From Flammeovirgaceae bacterium (GTDB lineage Bacteria; Bacteroidota; Bacteroidia; Cytophagales; MED-G16): 8,249 nt of DNA. The position numbers and the translations under genes were made by a program. The notes beneath the pieces are model-generated. The model ran no database searches, was not told the DNA's origin, and saw only the letters and a list, made by a program, of their open reading frames with translations. The DNA is taken from positions 6,202 to 14,450 of the forward strand of contig NZUF01000029.1 of NCBI GenBank assembly GCA_002696995.1. The letters are read 5' to 3'. Below, one piece after another: positions 6,414-8,249 of the stretch (position 1 is the stretch's first letter; every line of letters begins with the position of its first letter).

Positions 6414-7485
6414 AAAATTGGTTTTGTAAAATTTCTAAAATACCATCAAGACCTTCATCAAGTGGTAAAAAAACTGGAATATCTAAATCTTGAGCAATTA
6501 ACTTTTTGTGATATAATTTTTCTTGATCTGTCATTCCTTGAGTGTTGAGAGTTATAGCAATTACTTCTTTCCCATATGAATGAATTAATTTTATTTCTGA
6601 ATCCAGAGAAGGCATTACTGCATTAACATGCTCCCAACCATCATAAAACATTCTTTTAGGAGAATGCTGTAATATAACCCCATCAACATTAGCAGATATT
6701 AGAAACTCGCTACCACAAGGACCAGATGGATTACGCAATGCAGCCTGGCCTTCTATTAAAATATATTTGGGTTTTTTAGAAATATAACATTCATAAATGG
6801 CTCTCTCCAGCTCTCCAGAAACGAAATCATTTAAGGTTGAATCAAATATAAAACCATGTTCCCATCCCTGCATCCAACCGGTTTGACCAGTATATACCAT
6901 ATCTGATTTTACATTATTCATTTGTAAATTTTCAACAATAAGTTTTGCTGTGGTCCTCTTACCTAAACCACAATCCGTACCTAATACTACAATTTTTGGA
7001 GCCTTAACATCATATATTTTTCCAGACCAAAAGTTTAGTTTTTCTCTTTCTTTAGATTCTCTAATATCATGAATATTTACATTATAATCCTCGGATATTT
7101 TTTTTATCTCTTTATCATTATTTAAGATAGAATGAAGACCATTAATTATTGAGATTTTATTTTGCATAGCTTCTATTACATCTTTTCTCATTTCTTTGGA
7201 TAATAACCCTCCAGCTGAAGCTACTCCAATAATACAATATTCAACTTTAATGTTTGAATTGATAAATGATTTTAAATTTTTAAAGATCTTGATATTAGCT
7301 TTTTCACTTGAAATACTAATTTTACCATTCTTATTAACATGAACATATTTTCCTGAAAACTTCTTGTCAATTATGCTAATAACATTAAACCTATTTGAAC
7401 CTCGCAATAGACCATGAGCGGTTTTTGCATTTTTAGAGTCAAGTTTTCCTCCTGTTAAAACAATTGCATTTCCTCTGATTTTCAT
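6403..7485 (-). CDS. DUF1611 family P-loop protein, DgcN-like (candidate D-glutamate N-acetyltransferase)
   Basis: The 360-residue cytoplasmic protein has the two-part layout of DUF1611. A Rossmann-like N-terminal domain covers about 1-140, with 'IIGVASAGGLL' at 85-95. A P-loop domain then begins at the variant Walker A 'GTDCGLGKRTT' (169-179). Further family marks are 'YTGQTGWMQG' (198-207) and 'IEGQAALRNP' (244-253), with E245 and Q247. Members named DgcN in marine bacteria N-acetylate D-glutamate, and the product is racemised by the partner DgcA. Older annotation leaves the family without a function, and pairing with dipeptide epimerases is common. The start is ATG at 7485 (MKIRGNAIVLTGG); the frame continues 34 codons upstream, but that stretch is implausibly hydrophobic and overlaps msrB. 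This is the first gene of the operon and overlaps the epimerase by 11 bases. Family is clear; activity is inferred from the DgcN precedent. Confidence 0.85.
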   Translation of the reverse strand: MKIRGNAIVLTGGKLDSKNAKTAHGLLRGSNRFNVISIIDKKFSGKYVHVNKNGKISISSEKANIKIFKNLKSFINSNIKVEYCIIGVASAGGLLSKEMRKDVIEAMQNKISIINGLHSILNNDKEIKKISEDYNVNIHDIRESKEREKLNFWSGKIYDVKAPKIVVLGTDCGLGKRTTAKLIVENLQMNNVKSDMVYTGQTGWMQGWEHGFIFDSTLNDFVSGELERAIYECYISKKPKYILIEGQAALRNPSGPCGSEFLISANVDGVILQHSPKRMFYDGWEHVNAVMPSLDSEIKLIHSYGKEVIAITLNTQGMTDQEKLYHKKLIAQDLDIPVFLPLDEGLDGILEILQNQFYEN

Positions 7486-7536
7486 TTCAATTATACAAAT
7501 AAATATAGTTTTTTCAATAATAATAATTTTGAGATT

Positions 7537-7544
7537 TATATTTG
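7537..7544 (+). promoter_or_regulatory. Candidate -7 box for msrB
   Basis: TATATTTG matches TAnnTTTG, with a TTTC at 7512-7515 (21 bases upstream) as a weak -33. The G is 9 bases before the msrB ATG, so the transcript would have almost no leader. It lies in the 67-base divergent gap shared with the DUF1611 operon. A one-mismatch box for the minus strand (TTTATTTG, 7503-7496) lies 11 bases before that ATG. Confidence 0.45.
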
Positions 7545-7552
7545 CCATTATC

Positions 7553-7915
7553 ATGAAAAAATCGCTAACAAAAAACCAAGAAAACATTCTTTTAAAAAAA
7601 GGTACTGAACCAGCTTTTTCAGGTGATCTCTTATATAATGATAAGTCTGGTAATTATTTATGTATTGGATGTGATAATGTACTTTTTTCATCTGATCACA
7701 AATATGATTCAGGATCAGGATGGCCAAGTTTTTATGATATAAAAACATCAGAATCTATCATTATTCAAGAAGATCTATCATATGGTATGATTAGAAAAGA
7801 AGTTTTATGCAAAAAATGTAATGGACATTTAGGTCATGTTTTTGATGATGGACCTAATAAAACTGGAAAAAGATATTGTATTAACTCTTCAATTTTAAAA
7901 TTCAAAAAAAAATGA
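7553..7915 (+). CDS. msrB: Peptide-methionine (R)-S-oxide reductase MsrB
   Basis: This 120-residue protein is a single, complete MsrB domain. It reduces methionine-R-sulfoxide in proteins back to methionine, with thioredoxin as usual reductant. Visible motifs are the two zinc-binding CxxC pairs (C37/C40 and C86/C89), 'SGSGWPSF' (53-60), 'GHLGHVFDDGP' (91-101) and the catalytic 'RYCINS' with C109. There is no signal peptide, so it is cytoplasmic. The frame reaches back to a TTG at 7529, but those residues would fall across the promoter box; ATG at 7553 gives the normal N-terminus MKKSLTKNQ. It ends in a run of nine A followed by TGA, and the next gene begins inside that stop (ATGA), so translation is probably coupled. 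No resolving cysteine outside the zinc pairs and C109 is seen except through the thioredoxin route. Confidence 0.96.
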   Translation: MKKSLTKNQENILLKKGTEPAFSGDLLYNDKSGNYLCIGCDNVLFSSDHKYDSGSGWPSFYDIKTSESIIIQEDLSYGMIRKEVLCKKCNGHLGHVFDDGPNKTGKRYCINSSILKFKKK

Positions 7916-8249
7916 AATATGCAATTGGTATAGATATTGGAGCTACAATTACAAAAATTGGATTAGTAAGTCAAGACGGAAAATGTATAAAAAAAACATC
8001 TTTTAGAACTAAGGGATTTAATAACTTTTCAGACTATATAAATGAACTAAACAAATCAATAAATACAATATCATCTGATGATTTAGATGTATCTGGAATT
8101 GGTATAGGAGCACCGAATGCTTCTAAAAATGGAACAATTGAAACACCTGCTAATCTTAAATGGAAAGGTAAATTAAATCTTATTGAAAAGTTAAAAGAAG
8201 AGAATAAACTACCAATTTTTTTATCTAACGATGCTAATTGTGCTGCAGT
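7912..8249 (+). CDS. ROK-family sugar kinase, N-terminal part, 3' end outside window
   Basis: The frame opens with ATG at 7912 and remains open for 112 codons plus two bases to the edge. It has the ATP-binding N-terminal lobe of ROK kinases: 'AIGIDIGATITKIGLV' (4-19) is the phosphate-1 loop, with A11 where DIGGT is usual. 'GIGIGAPNA' (62-70), 'GTIETPANLKWKG' (74-86) and 'LSNDANCAA' (104-112) follow; D107 is the expected catalytic base. ROK proteins phosphorylate glucose, N-acetylglucosamine, N-acetylmannosamine or related sugars, or act as repressors. No DNA-binding helix-turn-helix precedes the domain, so a kinase is more likely than a regulator. The sugar cannot be told because the zinc-binding ROK signature lies beyond the edge. 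It overlaps msrB by 4 bases. Confidence 0.85.
   Translation, partial: MKYAIGIDIGATITKIGLVSQDGKCIKKTSFRTKGFNNFSDYINELNKSINTISSDDLDVSGIGIGAPNASKNGTIETPANLKWKGKLNLIEKLKEENKLPIFLSNDANCAA

Noticed and set aside
5358..7485. Possible toxin, defence or mobile-element cargo in the operon
   Set aside because: All enzymes belong to metabolic families, there are no flanking repeats or integrase genes, and base composition matches the rest of the window.
7486..7587. 34-codon N-terminal extension of the DUF1611 gene
   Set aside because: The added residues are Ile/Phe-rich, read through the divergent promoter region into msrB, and precede the usual family start at ATG 7485.
7551..7748. 65-codon minus-strand open frame over msrB
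   Set aside because: It overlaps the confident MsrB reading frame, covers its promoter side and has no recognisable motif.

Overview
The window is AT-rich (about 30% G+C by eye) and looks like a chromosomal piece of a marine, flavobacteria-like member of the Bacteroidota. The grounds are TAnnTTTG-type promoter boxes, the absence of clear Shine-Dalgarno sequences, A/T-biased codons, a START-like protein typical of flavobacteria, and a short lipoprotein signal with a relaxed lipobox. Nothing points to phage, insertion sequence, plasmid or CRISPR content.

Layout. Positions 1-179 (minus) hold the N-terminal part of a START-like domain protein that runs off the left edge. A tRNA-Met(CAT) follows at 281-354 with its own promoter and a strong hairpin terminator, whose T-tract overlaps the stop codon of a small four-helix DUF2306-like membrane protein on the minus strand (401-787). 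Divergent from that protein, on the plus strand, is an SLC13/DASS-type sodium:dicarboxylate symporter (936-2414). It converges on a minus-strand gene block that reads from 7485 down to 2432.

The minus-strand block is the centre of interest. Four genes are packed without gaps: a DUF1611/DgcN-like P-loop protein, an enolase-superfamily dipeptide epimerase or N-acyl-glutamate racemase (11-nt overlap), an exported serine hydrolase of the class C beta-lactamase/PBP4B type (stop and start directly abutting), and an unrecognised lipoprotein with a DxDxDG calcium-loop motif (1-nt overlap). After 44 nt comes yaaA, the peroxide-stress protein. The epimerase and DUF1611 partners suggest handling of D-glutamate or D-Glu-containing murein peptides. 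The exported hydrolase and lipoprotein could be the envelope arm of the same process. This is inference from gene content and tight packing.

Divergent from that operon, msrB (7553-7915) overlaps by 4 nt (ATGA) a ROK-family kinase gene truncated by the right edge. With yaaA, msrB gives the window two oxidative-stress functions.

Several genes have longer open frames that begin at TTG. The ATG starts chosen here (787, 3196, 4107, 7485, 7553) fit family N-termini, overlaps and signal peptides better. The DgcN/epimerase/hydrolase/lipoprotein cluster is the best candidate for an incompletely described system.
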